Of a stretch of 64,000 bases of DNA, positions 34,478 to 44,568 are shown one piece after another. The first letter of the stretch is position 1. Each line of letters opens with the position of its first letter. Made by a program: the position numbers and the translations under genes. The notes under the pieces are model-generated. The model searched no databases, was not told the DNA's origin, and saw only the letters and a list, made by a program, of their open reading frames with translations. This DNA comes from Rusavskia elegans (lineage: Eukaryota > Ascomycota > Lecanoromycetes > Teloschistales > Teloschistaceae), in NCBI GenBank assembly GCA_011316305.1, contig SAUG01000059.1:1-64000 (forward strand). Direction: 5' to 3'.

Positions 34478-35829
34478 CTACTTTGTACACGAGCGGCTGC
34501 AATATGCATGACCGCAGAATTTTGTAGGGCATATCCCATCTGATGACTCACTCCACTCCTTGCAACGACAACACCACAACCTCTTTCTGAAATTTCCTAG
34601 AAAAATTTGAGCATGAACTTCTCTGGCTCGAGACTGTTTGTATTGATTAAAGGTCGCTCGAGTATCGTCTAAAATCCTATTGTAATCTGTTGACAGAGAT
34701 GGAGTCTGGTCAATACCTAGCTCGACGTTGTGGCTCCCGATGTCCTGCAGCTGTACAGAGCCTTGTACGACTTCGCTCTTCCGCGCTGGTACTAGACCAC
34801 TCGCACTGGCCACTGGTGCGGGAAGAGGCGTCGAGGGTAAGTGATCAAATTGCCAATCTATCACATCCTGGCCTTGTTGTCGTGAAGAGTACGGTCGGGT
34901 GTGTTCAAAGAGAGAATTGGTAGCACGCTTCGATGCTTTTGCTTTGAGTCGTCGAAGACGGTCCGTCCAAATAGGAGAACAGTTGTTGACCTCAGATACA
35001 GTGGTTTGTACCGATGACTGCAGTGTAGCGACGAAGAGAGTGATCTGCCTTCGGGTGTCAGCATCATTATCCGACGACGAAACAGTGTTTCTCCTGACCA
35101 ATACTAAAAGTTGTCGTGAGTCTTTCTGGTTCCGTCCAAGCACTAATGATACCACATTTGCAATAATCGGCGTGAATCGTAGGCCGGAGAAGAAGATTAT
35201 GAGAAGGGAGAATCTCATTTGTTGGGTCTTGACCAAGATCAAGAGCCACCGCAGTGTAAGCAGGCAAAACTCAACGAGGGAAACACAAGAGAAAGTCCAG
35301 AAGTGCAGAGTGTAATCGTGCAGGCTGTACTAGTAAGCCGGGTCGTTCGTACAGGCTTATCATTACGTACCTAAGGAAAGGCAGGAGCTTCAACACTGTA
35401 AGCAAGATGTATGCAGTAATCCCGAGGCCATTTTCATATCTGCATAGGCGTGTCGCCCTTTCAAGCACCTTGCTCACGAGCAAGAGCTGCGCGGTGGCAA
35501 GTTAGACTGAGTGAGGGATGAGGCTGAGGCTGAGGCTTTCAAAGGCAACGTACCTCTAAAAGCACGGTCTCTGCCATGGAGATGCGCAGAAGGATATCGA
35601 AGGCTATCCTGAACCGATCCTCCACCGCTGGAGCTGGTTCGAAAGCTTGAAGGAGGATTAACGTGCCGTCTGTCATAAGCTTTGCTATCATAACCCAGAA
35701 ACTGTGTTCTCGGATCGGACTGGGGCTTGAAAAGATTCGCCATGGACGGATAGAAAGAAATGCGATGAGGGAGACAGACAGGACGGCAAGGGAGAGACCC
35801 CACCCATATTGCGGTGAAAGACCATGCAT
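34478..35829 (-). CDS. Polytopic membrane protein (6-7 TM) with a Cys/His-rich cytosolic tail, 412 aa
   Basis: Exons 35829-35554, 35486-35371 and 35324-34478 join in phase; introns of 67 bp (GTACGT...GCAG) and 46 bp (GTACGT...TACAG). Hydrophobic helices lie near residues 11-27, 42-63, 75-100, 114-131, 138-161 and 168-194, with a weaker one near 220-240 (ITLFVATLQSSVQTTV). The arrangement recalls fungal rhodopsin-like integral membrane proteins, but no DRY-type or retinal-lysine motif is seen. The ~150-residue tail ends in LWCCRCKEWSESSDGICPT followed by KFCGHAYCSRSC, a likely zinc site. A membrane receptor-like core fused to this Cys/His motif is unusual. Function unknown. Confidence 0.65.
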
Positions 35830-35931
35830 GACCAGAAAAAAGGCGCTACACCAGTGCAGGTGAGGAGGTAGGGAGTAAAAGAAGGCAACCGTGCCAACGC
35901 AGAAACTATATAAGATGAGACTCTTTATGTG

Positions 35932-36276
35932 ATGTACAAACTATCATTGACTCGCTTGGTATGGGCGTCCGAGCATTCAGATCGAGAGATTATCGAAGCT
36001 CCACGCGTGCGAAGCTGGATCAGTCCATGCCGCGACGGCATTGGTTTGTCGATATTTATCGATCACAGAAGCTGGCAAAGGAGATGTGCAGCACTGATTT
36101 TGGAATTTGGTGTGAACCTTGCTGGGAAGCATCCCTGGAATGAGTACTGGTACTTATTCCAGGGATTGACAAGTCTCTTCCTGCAAGGACGGCTTGTTGT
36201 TCCAACCATGTTTGCGCCGGAACCTCACGTCGAAAACCTTCAGGCTTCTTCGACTCCAGTACGCATACACCTATGA
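35932..36276 (+). CDS. Upstream open frame, 114 aa, possibly the 5' part of the next gene
   Basis: An ATG frame (KHPWNEYWYLFQGLTSLFLQ near its end) stops at TGA 36274-36276 and is in the same frame as the gene starting seven bases later at 36283. It could be an independent short ORF, or the N-terminus of the next gene separated by a nonsense mutation. No motif recognised. Confidence 0.25.
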   Translation: MYKLSLTRLVWASEHSDREIIEAPRVRSWISPCRDGIGLSIFIDHRSWQRRCAALILEFGVNLAGKHPWNEYWYLFQGLTSLFLQGRLVVPTMFAPEPHVENLQASSTPVRIHL

Positions 36277-36282
36277 TCTATC

Positions 36283-38096
36283 ATGACGGTCGATGAGCCT
36301 TTTGCTGTGCTGACGGCTCTCAACACTCTTTGCAGGGTCTCCGAGAATGAACTTAGACCACACGAAGGCAAAGTGCTAGCAACAATCGAAAGGCTCGAGC
36401 GATATCTTCGGTGTTGCAGTACTATAATCCGTGACACAGCTGGCCACCAACAGTCTCGCACAACAAGTGATTGCAGCCAAATCCCTGATGCCGTTCAATC
36501 CAACCTCACTGGACACGATGCTCATGATCCATCCTCTGATGGCGAAACTTCAGTACCGTTACCCAAGCCAAACTTTCTTCCGATACATGATCCTAATCCT
36601 ACACCCATGCCCTCCAATATCGTTTGTTCCAATCGTCCTGCACATGTCCATCCTCAATTTTCATATTCCAATAACGAGAGATCAGTACCGTCTCCCGAGC
36701 CAAAACCTCCTCAGGTGTTGCTTTCCGAATGTTTGCAAACGTTCATACAGAACCTCAGGGATACCTTCGAAGACATCCGGAGATTTGTATCGAACACAGA
36801 CCCGTTCAGTACCGAGTTTGAGCGGCCGTTGGAGAGGGTTGATGTTCGAGTCGCTGATATTGTGGCCGTGGACGGTCTTCGAATAGCCGACACAGACAAG
36901 TTTACCCAACTTCGTCGGGGGGCATGCCAGCGTTCTTTGGCCCTCGAATATGAGCAATGGGAGATCTTAAAAACAGGAAAATCAGGAATCGCTAAGCGGG
37001 TAGAGACCCTGCGGTCGGTCGGTCGTTCTGGGAATTTAACCCAATTCATGGAAGAGAACAAAGCTCGATTTGGTATGGCACACTACTGGAGTGTGCAAAA
37101 TGCAATTCGACATGGTATCAAGCTCGTAGTCTATGAGCGAGTGTCCAAGTCAACAGGCTCTTCGGCGATCTTGATTTTCCGCCACACCGATTTCAAACAT
37201 CTAAAATATGAAGACTTCGAAGCACTGACGCGCGCTTTACCAGATGGCATCAGAAAGTTCGCCGAGAAATCGGCCAGCTGGATAGAACAATTGCAGTCGA
37301 GATACGAAGGTCAGCTGCCAGAGCCTGCGTTGTACAAAGCTGACTCTGCCACAGATCGGTGCAAGGAGATCAATGCCACCCTGGATCTAAAGGCTAACCC
37401 AGACTCCGATGCTAACTCGAACCATAAACGGCATGCTGATTCCGTTCCATCGAGTCAGCATAAGCGCCTTCGTCGTTCGCCGGCATCATGTCCATCAGAT
37501 ACACAACAATCGCTCACCCCAGGCTTGCATTCAGACGAGCATGACACCCGAGAGAATCTACGAGGTTTCCAGGATCAAGAAACGATTTCTTCAGACGGTG
37601 TTCAAGCAGGCACGTTGATTCACGAAGCCCTTGCCGCACTCACCGGTCGTTTGCTGATCAAGCAAAAAACAGCATCGAACGAAACTTCTGAACAAGATAT
37701 GTCGACGCAGCCTATTCAACAGGCTCAGTCCCCAGCACACGATCAAAGCTGGCTAAACCACAAGGGTCACGCTATCGTCCCAGAAAGGAACTCCTCGGGT
37801 TCATCGGATGGACAACGTGGTCCACAATCTGCGACCGGAACTGCACTTTCCCAAGATTCCAGCTCCGCGATATTGATGAGACCGCCAGACATTGGCCCAA
37901 ACAGTATATGACATTCTTCAAAGGGAATGGAAGAGTAGCTCACAAAGCATCAGTGACCAATGCGCCGTCCACCAATTTCGCGTCCCAAATCCTGGACTTT
38001 GGCGTCCAAACAACTCCAGATACACTATGGCCAGGCGAGTCAGAATATAGAGGCCTTGCGGACCCTGCTAACCACCGACAGGTTACGCCCCTTTAG
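36283..38096 (+). CDS. Hypothetical protein, ~589 aa, fungal-specific central domain
   Basis: Exons 36283-37903 and 37948-38096, with a 44-bp intron (GTATAT...GCTCACAAAG). Residues ~1-50 are helical, 50-140 are Pro/Ser-rich, and ~145-345 form a conserved-looking helical and beta domain (RRGACQRSLALEYEQW, MEENKARFGMAHYW, then GSSAILIFRHTDFKHLKY and ASWIEQLQSRYEG). Similar segments recur in uncharacterised fungal proteins, but I cannot name the family. A basic patch (NHKRHADS, HKRLRRSP) follows, a possible nuclear signal, then a Gln/Ser-rich tail ending with FGVQTTPDTLWPGESEYRG. The tail faces the minus-strand paralogue P1, 107 bp beyond. Confidence 0.6.
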
Positions 38097-38203
38097 CCCC
38101 TGACGACTTCTTTGCAGTTTCATATGATAGCATGCATTCCGGCACATCGGGTTGGTTCAACGCAATGATTTGAAGCCTTGTCCAGAACCATGGTATTGAG
38201 AAG

Positions 38204-38719
38204 TCAGAGAGGCTGAGAGGTTATGAAAAGGATATCCACGGTTGGTGTGACCTCCACCTTATCCCTGATGTATATGGTCGTGCCAATTGCCATTGGCAGA
38301 GTGATCTGCTTTTGTTCGCTCCCTATTCCTGTCACGGTTGGCTGGCCTCCCATGATACGTATTGCCGTCATGGCATGCGGAAAGTCTGTGGTTTTGGCGT
38401 CTGGGGGTCCTTTCGGGTCGAGACCCTTAGAGGGAGTGGCCGTAATGCGCCTGATTTGATAAATTGGATTGGGAAACTATTTCTAAATCAGCTGTCATAA
38501 TCCTAGTTAAGATTAAAAAGAACTAACCTTCTTGATCAGATCCATCTGGCATAGCTCAACCCGCTTTTTTTCGGCAAGTCCCCTGTCTGTACATACGTTG
38601 GTAATTGGATCGAAGGCCGCATGAGTTACCCAATCCGTCAGCCCTGCCAAAACTTCTTTGTCCTTCTGACTCAATGGTTCTTGCGCAAGGTGTGCCATAG
38701 TCATGCCCACTGTAGACAT
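38204..38719 (-). CDS. Tandem paralogue P1, 154 aa, two exons
   Basis: Exons 38719-38528 and 38476-38204; intron 51 bp (GTTAGT, CTGAT branch, ATAG). The protein starts MSTVGMTMAHLAQEPLSQ, continues KDKEVLAGLTDWV and FDPITNVCTDRGL, and its second exon has FPNPIYQI, LPMAIGTTIYIRDKVEVTP and VDILFIT. The gene at 40457-40848 encodes the same motifs in the same order with an intron at the same place, which strongly supports this strand and model over the plus-strand frames. P1 has about 40 extra residues after PIYQI. No known domain recognised; function unknown. Confidence 0.65.
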
Positions 38720-39429
38720 GGCGTAAGGCGTTGCATTCGCTTAGAGGGTCAATACCGGCGGAAGTTCGAAGAAGGACTCTGATTAGCAGCGTGTCTCGGC
38801 CGTCAACAAGAGAAGACTATTGCGATAAATTCTCTTGCTGGAGAAGTCATCGAAGCGGTGGGGTTAAAGGGCGATTATGCAAGGCATTCTCGCATAAACT
38901 GGTTAACCGCTATTGGACAAATCACTCACTGCTATTTCCAGTTAGGATTAGTCTTCCACTATCCCCTCAGATTCTTCGCCCCAACACCCTCGGTGAATCG
39001 GACCGCACACCCATCTGAGTTAGAGGCGCACAGGCTTGGCAGGTCGCATGAGATCGGCTCTCGACAACCACTTCGTGGAGTACACATTCTCGGTTAGACA
39101 GTAACGTAACAATACCAGATTGATTGACCGCTAACCCACCAGCTGAACAGCGCCCACGTCTAGGTAGTAGAGTAAGATTATCCTCTCGCTTCCCCCATAC
39201 TTCCCTTGCCATCCACCCCAACGCACCCTTTTGCAGCCATTGCTGCAACTATTGTATTGCACCGCCTGATTTTGGTCTCCCTTTGCTCCACAACGCTGTC
39301 CGTTTCGTGTTTAGAGTATCTCTAGCCCTTATTGTTCTTGCAAAATCCATATACGTATCCTGGCATTCGGCTCGTTCGCACGAGGACCAAACCGCACATA
39401 TTTCAGCCTGATCCTTTACCGAAGTCCCG
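38720..39429. other. Intergenic; nothing recognised
   Basis: About 700 bp between divergent genes (P1 on minus, the coiled-coil gene on plus), so it should hold both promoters. A pyrimidine-rich stretch lies near 39175-39245. No specific elements assigned. Confidence 0.45.
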
Positions 39430-40222
39430 ATGTCTCTGACGCGAGGAACGAATGGTCAGGTCAAAGAGGATAGGAACCGAATGGAACAGAATACTGTCTC
39501 GAGCGTAAGTCCAAGACCACGCGAGAAGATGATATGGCCCGGTCAAGCTGATAGGAAGTCTTAAGTCCTTCCCTTTGTATGTTGAGGAGCGCGGTGGAAA
39601 ACGCCTCCACAAGGAAGATGATGAAGATGCGAATTGTTCCACCAAGCGCTTGAAGCATACAAACCGCCATCAAGACCGATCCAATGCGGACCAAAGTGAG
39701 CATACGGAAGCTTTGCAGACCATAGTTAGAAAGCATAACAAGATGATTGAGGAGTTGGACAGTATTGTCAAAGCTATGCCACCTCCGGGGCATTGCGGGG
39801 ATGCCATTGGCGGGTTACGATGGTCCATCAACTTGTCCATACAAAAGCTGAAAGCTGGCCTCTCGGACCAAATTGAGCGTTTGACTGCCATCACAAACAA
39901 TCAAGCTGCACAGATCAGCAAGCTAGAAGAACTCCTTACGCACCCGTCCACCAGCTTCGCAACAAAACATGCTGGCATTCCCAAGTTGATGGTATCATCG
40001 CAACCTGTGCAGCTCTCCTCTGAACAATCTGGCAGATTGAGATCTTCCACTCTTTCAGAAGGAGTAATGACTATTGGGGTGACGGTCGGTACAGGAGAGA
40101 ATACCTCCAAGGCTGTTTCATCAGAGACTTGGAGCTTTCAACTCGAAGTCCCGGTTACTTCATCACACCGGCGTACAGAGGCAGATTGCATCGCAACACA
40201 GAAAGAAGCGGGTGTCATATGA
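39430..40222 (+). CDS. Coiled-coil hypothetical protein, 243 aa
   Basis: Exons 39430-39504 and 39566-40222; the 61-bp intron has GTAAGT, GCTGATA and TTAAG. The long exon lacks an early ATG, which supports the first exon MSLTRGTNGQVKED. Residues 30-60 are charged and basic (GGKRLHKEDDED, KRLKHTNRHQD), a possible nuclear signal. Residues ~65-150 are helical with coiled-coil heptads (HNKMIEELDSIVKAM, then ISKLEELL). The tail is Ser/Thr-rich and may continue through an unseen intron. Function unknown. It converges on paralogue P2. Confidence 0.5.
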
Positions 40223-40456
40223 GAACAAATCTTGGCTTAACTTCGTTACTTATCCTAGCCGTTGTCTCAACGCGCTGGTCAACTCTTTCAAAAATCGACC
40301 TTGAAGTCGTGCCTGATGCAGACGGAAAGTTCGCCAAACCTCAATTTAACGCAGCACAGTCCACGACTACGATGTATACGGTCTCGACCTTGGAGAGCAA
40401 CTACTCCATGCTCAACCAATACCACCTTGGTCTGGCGCCCCGTCTTGAGCAAATCT

Positions 40457-40848
40457 CTACACCCAATTAAAGGGCCGAGCGGTTATGAAAAGGATATCCA
40501 CCGATGGCGTAACTTCCACCTTGTCCCTGATATATGTCGTCCAGCCGAGTTTCATTGGCAGATATATGTTTTTTGGCTCGGATATTCCAATCTGATAGAT
40601 AGGGTTCGTAAACTATATGGGTATCAGCGAAGATCCTGAGAAAGGTGTGATTGACTTGACCTTTTTGACCGATCCAATCCGTCTAGGGTAGCCCACACCT
40701 CGCTAAGCCCAGAGTCTGTACACACATTAGTCTTTGGGTCGAAAGATGCATGAGCTACCCAAGCCGTCAGCCCTGCCAGGATCTCTTGGTCCTTCGGGCT
40801 TAATTCTTCTTGCTCAAGGTGTGCTATAGATGACTGCACTGCCGTCAT
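40457..40848 (-). CDS. Tandem paralogue P2, ~101 aa, splice junction uncertain
   Basis: Same motifs and order as P1: MTAVQSSIAHLEQEELSP, KDQEILAGLTAWV, FDPKTNVCTDSGL, then FTNPIYQI, LPMKLGWTTYIRDKVEVTP and VDILFIT. Exon 2 (40612-40457) begins after an ATAG acceptor at the same codon as in P1. The donor that matches P1's position would leave the frame off by one, while a GTGTGG donor at 40698 keeps it, giving exon 1 as 40848-40699. P2 may therefore use a shifted donor or be a frameshifted copy. Confidence 0.5.
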
Positions 40849-41034
40849 CGCTTGAGATATTAAGAAGATTCGCAGAGCCACTCTCGATGTGTAAGCCAGG
40901 AGCTAATTAATCAAGATCCCAATCATCCGCCAATATCTGGAGATGTACACGACCCTCCGTCTCATAAGGATTAGGTGGCAATTTTCTGGACATGAAAGTC
41001 TAGGGATGGCCCCTGTCGGAGATCGAGACTCCAC

Positions 41035-41283
41035 ATGGTACGGTATCACACCAGTACCTCGGATGATACAGAATCAGTTAGGCCACCTGCTAGAATTGAA
41101 CATAATCGACCTATAAAGAAAAAACTCAGCATTCCTGCCTATGGGAAAATTCATCATATAGTGTCCTACTATACGGCATGGCATGCTCGAACTTTGGCTC
41201 GGCCATCCCAAGCACGACACTTGAGGATTGATTTAGCCTCCATACTCACGGCGAGGGGTTCCTACTTCGGCCCGTCTGCGTAG
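41035..41283 (+). CDS. Small ORF, 82 aa, doubtful
   Basis: ATG frame encoding a His/Arg/Tyr-containing peptide without recognisable motif (SIPAYGKIHHIVSYYTAWHA). No supporting neighbour or splice signals. May be non-coding. Confidence 0.2.
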   Translation: MVRYHTSTSDDTESVRPPARIEHNRPIKKKLSIPAYGKIHHIVSYYTAWHARTLARPSQARHLRIDLASILTARGSYFGPSA

Positions 41284-41466
41284 AGAAGCGGTATACTCGT
41301 CGAAGCTGCCCTCTTCCTACCAATCGAAGGTTTATATAGTTTGGCCAGCATACCCATCACTTTCGCGTCCAGACTCTTATTATTGGCAGGAGAATAATTA
41401 CAGTACTCCGTAGCGTAAGAATATCATTTACGTTTGTCTCGATTTTCAATCCAACCCTATTTTCCA

Positions 41467-41832
41467 ATGCAAATAACGGCTCCTCAAACCCAAGACGCGC
41501 CGCCGCCGCCGCCTCCAAACGTAGGAACGCAGACGTGCCAGCCGCTTCCGCAGACCAAGGATCCACCGCCGGAAGAACAAGGCCCCGAAAACGCGTCCGC
41601 CGACCTCGCGACCCGGAAAGGAGGGCAGCGGAGGAAGAGAGGAGGAAAGAAGCGGCGGCGCAAAGGAAGCTGCGGAGGCTGGGAGTATGTATCGCGGGGT
41701 TTCGGTAGATCAAGCAGGCCGGCGGATATAGGTGCGCGGGAGGTCCCCATTACGTGTCGGATGTACAGTTGGGGCTGGGGTAAGATGGTGATGAAGAAAA
41801 CTGGTCGAGATAAGAGGACGACGTTCGATTGA
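41467..41832 (+). CDS. Pro-rich then basic small protein, 121 aa, doubtful
   Basis: First in-frame ATG at 41467. A Pro-rich N-terminus (DAPPPPPPN, encoded by a CCG run near 41498-41517) is followed by a strongly basic block (RRKRGGKKRRRKG). The opposite strand is also open and Ala/Leu-rich over the same span, so strand and coding status are uncertain. Confidence 0.25.
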   Translation: MQITAPQTQDAPPPPPPNVGTQTCQPLPQTKDPPPEEQGPENASADLATRKGGQRRKRGGKKRRRKGSCGGWEYVSRGFGRSSRPADIGAREVPITCRMYSWGWGKMVMKKTGRDKRTTFD

Positions 41833-42113
41833 CGGTAATCCAAATGGTCTGTAAGTTATCTTGAGGGTTGTTTATTTGTTTTTCCGATCAAGTCACTCCC
41901 AAAGCAGGCAGCTAAACATTAATTGGCAACGCATTATAGATTTTGGTTTCACTGCTAATTGGACTCTGCCCAAGAATTAGAAAAAACGCCCTTATTCAGA
42001 GTCAACCATGCCGTTTCTAGCCATGGAGCTGTTACCCTGCAAGCCGATGAATCTCTGATATGTTTTGCTAAATACTTATCTTTGGCTGCCCAAATCTTGG
42101 CTAGCTTGAAGCC

Positions 42114-43115
42114 TTAATTGGACTTCGTAAATGGCTGTACCTCCGACGAGCTGCTTGGACCGCCCTTCGCTGACCCTGTACCAGACGGAGGTGGGTTGGA
42201 AACACAATGAGGCGTGAGCTTGAACCCTCTCCCGTATTGTTCCTTAAACTTCGAATCAAATTCTTTTCCTGGCTCAACATCAACTCCAGGGACAAAGCGG
42301 GTTCCGCCCGGAGGAGAAGAGCCTCGAGGTTCGGAACGAGGAATTGTAATGCTTGCCAGACTCCGAGCGATCTGTTAAAGCGAGTCATCGCTAATATGGC
42401 CCCCGACCTGTCTCGTTCTCCAGCCAAGCCCTCGATTTTTACCATGAATCGTCTTCTCACTGGTCGAAACCATGAATTGCACGGCATCGCCGGTAGCGTA
42501 ATTGTCGATAGTACTTACATTGTCTCTCAAGTGTTCGTGCGCTCGAGAGTAAATATCCATACCCTGGCGAGTCGCTGCCAACTTATCCCGCAGTCTCACA
42601 ATATCTGCACGTTCTTCTTCCGAAATGTTCGCAATCTTCGATCTATCCATCAATCGAACGAAAAGCTGCTTCTTATACCCTTCCAACTTCAGCGTCGTAC
42701 GAGCGAGGCTGATCTTGCATTCCTGTAAGCCTTCGTTGGTGATTCTTTCAGACAAAGTATCCGAATCCGTTTGCTCGCTACGGCTGCTGCTGCGGTTGGC
42801 CGAGACTTGGATCTGATTGATGTGCCGAGATAGCTGAGCGCAAATTTCTAGACATTTTACCGTGCTCAGCCGCTCCTCCCTTATCAGTCTTACTTTGGAT
42901 GTATCTGATTCAGATTCCGTCACGTGTTCTCTAATGATGAGCTGGAGCTTTTCATCGATGCCTTCAAGACGATCCTCGAGGTTTACCTTAGTAGTATCGA
43001 GGAGGTTATTGTAGACCTCAAGGCTTTCGGTGGTGGCGGACGATTTACGACTGGCTCGGTTCGAGGAAATATCAGTATTACGACTGCTTAAACCTATAGG
43101 AGGAAATTTACTCAT
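42114..43115 (-). pseudogene. PigL_N-type (fungal STAND N-terminal) protein with a single nonsense codon
   Basis: From the ATG at 43115 the frame runs 246 codons to TAA (42377-42375), then continues open for 86 codons to a second stop at 42116-42114. The first part is the helical domain found at the N-terminus of fungal STAND/NLR-type proteins and in PigL-like proteins: ESLEVYNNLLDTTKVNLEDR, TVKCLEICAQLSRHI, then DAVQFMVSTSEKTIHGKN and WRTRQVGGHISDDSL. In relatives the last motif is followed by QQ; here one Gln codon (CAA) has become TAA at CpA. The 3' part (QIARSLASITIPRSE, Gly/Pro-rich tail) matches the usual continuation. No NACHT or repeat domain is encoded, so it is a stand-alone form. 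Confidence 0.75.
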
Positions 43116-43302
43116 AGATGTGCATCTGTGAGAGCAATACTGATAGTCAGCTTATACCCGGCCAGCGATCGTCTAAAACCATCGATATCTTCTCCCATAT
43201 ACCTCATTTTAGCCTAGTCTCGGAAGCTCGTACGGCTGCCACTGGACCGCGACAAACATTTCAAAACTTCCTTTTCGAAATCTTGGCAGGCATTGCCGCA
43301 TC

Positions 43303-43605
43303 TCAGCAGCGGGACCTTGAGTGCAGAGAAGTCGATGTCGGAAAGCGCGTTGGCGGTCTCAGCACCGCGCCTAAAGCGCTAAGCTCCTCCATAAGATCGC
43401 GTACGCGGATAATCCGGCGACGAGCTGCCAAATTTTTACTGGTCGATAAGCGCGCCGCTCGTTCGGTCCTAGGCTGGAGGTTAATTAAGAACGATCTTCC
43501 TGCCAAAACGCATCCATCTGCCCTCAAATCGCCCGGATGCTTACACTCGGAACATCGCGTATGAAAGCAGTCAGCGCATAAGCCCTCGGTATCTCGCTGC
43601 TTCAT
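43303..43605 (-). CDS. Small Cys/His protein, 100 aa
   Basis: ATG at 43605. Near the N-terminus, LCADCFHTRCSECKHPG gives C-x2-C-x-H-x2-C-x2-C, a compact putative zinc site like that in the proteins at 25496-25828 and 34478-35829. The remainder is Arg/Leu-rich and helical. It sits just upstream of, and on the same strand as, the PigL_N-type gene with a 187-bp gap; a missed intron joining parts of this locus cannot be excluded. Function unknown. Confidence 0.45.
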   Translation of the reverse strand: MKQRDTEGLCADCFHTRCSECKHPGDLRADGCVLAGRSFLINLQPRTERAARLSTSKNLAARRRIIRVRDLMEELSALGAVLRPPTRFPTSTSLHSRSRC

Positions 43606-44568
43606 CTTGATTCTTGATGCTTGCTAGGGAGTAGATCCCGTTGATGCTCCCGCTGATACCATGGCAGGATGTCATGTGTAACTTGCAACAAAATGGTGGT
43701 AGGCGCTGATGCGGCGGAGAAGATGCTGAGGAAATAGGGCGCTTGGATGTTGTGAGTTTCTACCTCTATCCTGGGTCTAATGAATCGTCCAGGGAAGCGT
43801 CGATGATTTGAGTGAGCACTTGCTGGCAGGAGCATTACATTACAGACATCGTCGACGTCCCAATCCCACATCCTCACCGCTTCTATACCCAGCACATCTG
43901 GAGCTTCCCCACTCAAGAACAGCCAGAGCACGAGCATCTAATTAGGCGATATATATCTATAGAGAAGCTGTCAAGTCCACCGTCAATACCGTATAAAGGC
44001 GCGGGCGGATGGGAGCAACCGGGATGGAGTGACAAGGAGAGTGAGCGGCAGGGTTGACTGCATGGTTGTTGAGTGCAGAGAGGAAGATGGAGAGCACGGA
44101 GAGGGGAAAGCAGAGTGGATGAGAACAATGGAATGTGTGTGGTATGTGGTATTGGAATGGTACCTGTAAGATCAAGGCACAAAGACACCATTAACTACGT
44201 CTGGTATCTATACATTTAGCTTTCTATCCAGGATTGCCCTGTCGCTTAAAGAACTCTATATCTTAACAGCAACAATCGCCATGCGGCTGGCTGAAGGCCA
44301 CACATTAGATAACCCAACTCATCCAGTAAAAGCCAATCGAAATCGAACTATTACCTCTAAAACTCTGCTTAAGACTGCCTGAGAATGTCTGGCCTCTTAC
44401 TTTCGAAATTTCAGCACTACTGACCTGCAGTACGCTGATTCCTTAGCTTCTTCGATACTCGCTCGGTTGTTTGTATAAAAGAAGTAGTTGGTGTGATTTC
44501 TTGTAAATCTAGAAAGTTTAACTCGCTGTTATCTTCGCCCAATATAGACTCGGTGTTTGATTGCTAGG
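43606..44568. other. Intergenic, ~960 bp; nothing recognised
   Basis: Several short open frames on both strands translate to low-information peptides, and none shows splice or homology support. A GA-rich stretch spans about 44020-44115. It separates two decayed minus-strand genes. Confidence 0.45.

Noticed and set aside
38223..38500. Plus-strand open frames here and at 40262-40639 with shared GYEKDIH...HWQ peptide
   Set aside because: The similarity is the antisense image of the minus-strand paralogues P1 and P2; only the minus strand has conserved splice sites and a coherent two-exon protein in both copies.
42207..42728. 173-codon plus-strand ORF opposite the PigL_N-type gene
   Set aside because: Antisense shadow; the minus strand carries the recognised conserved motifs.
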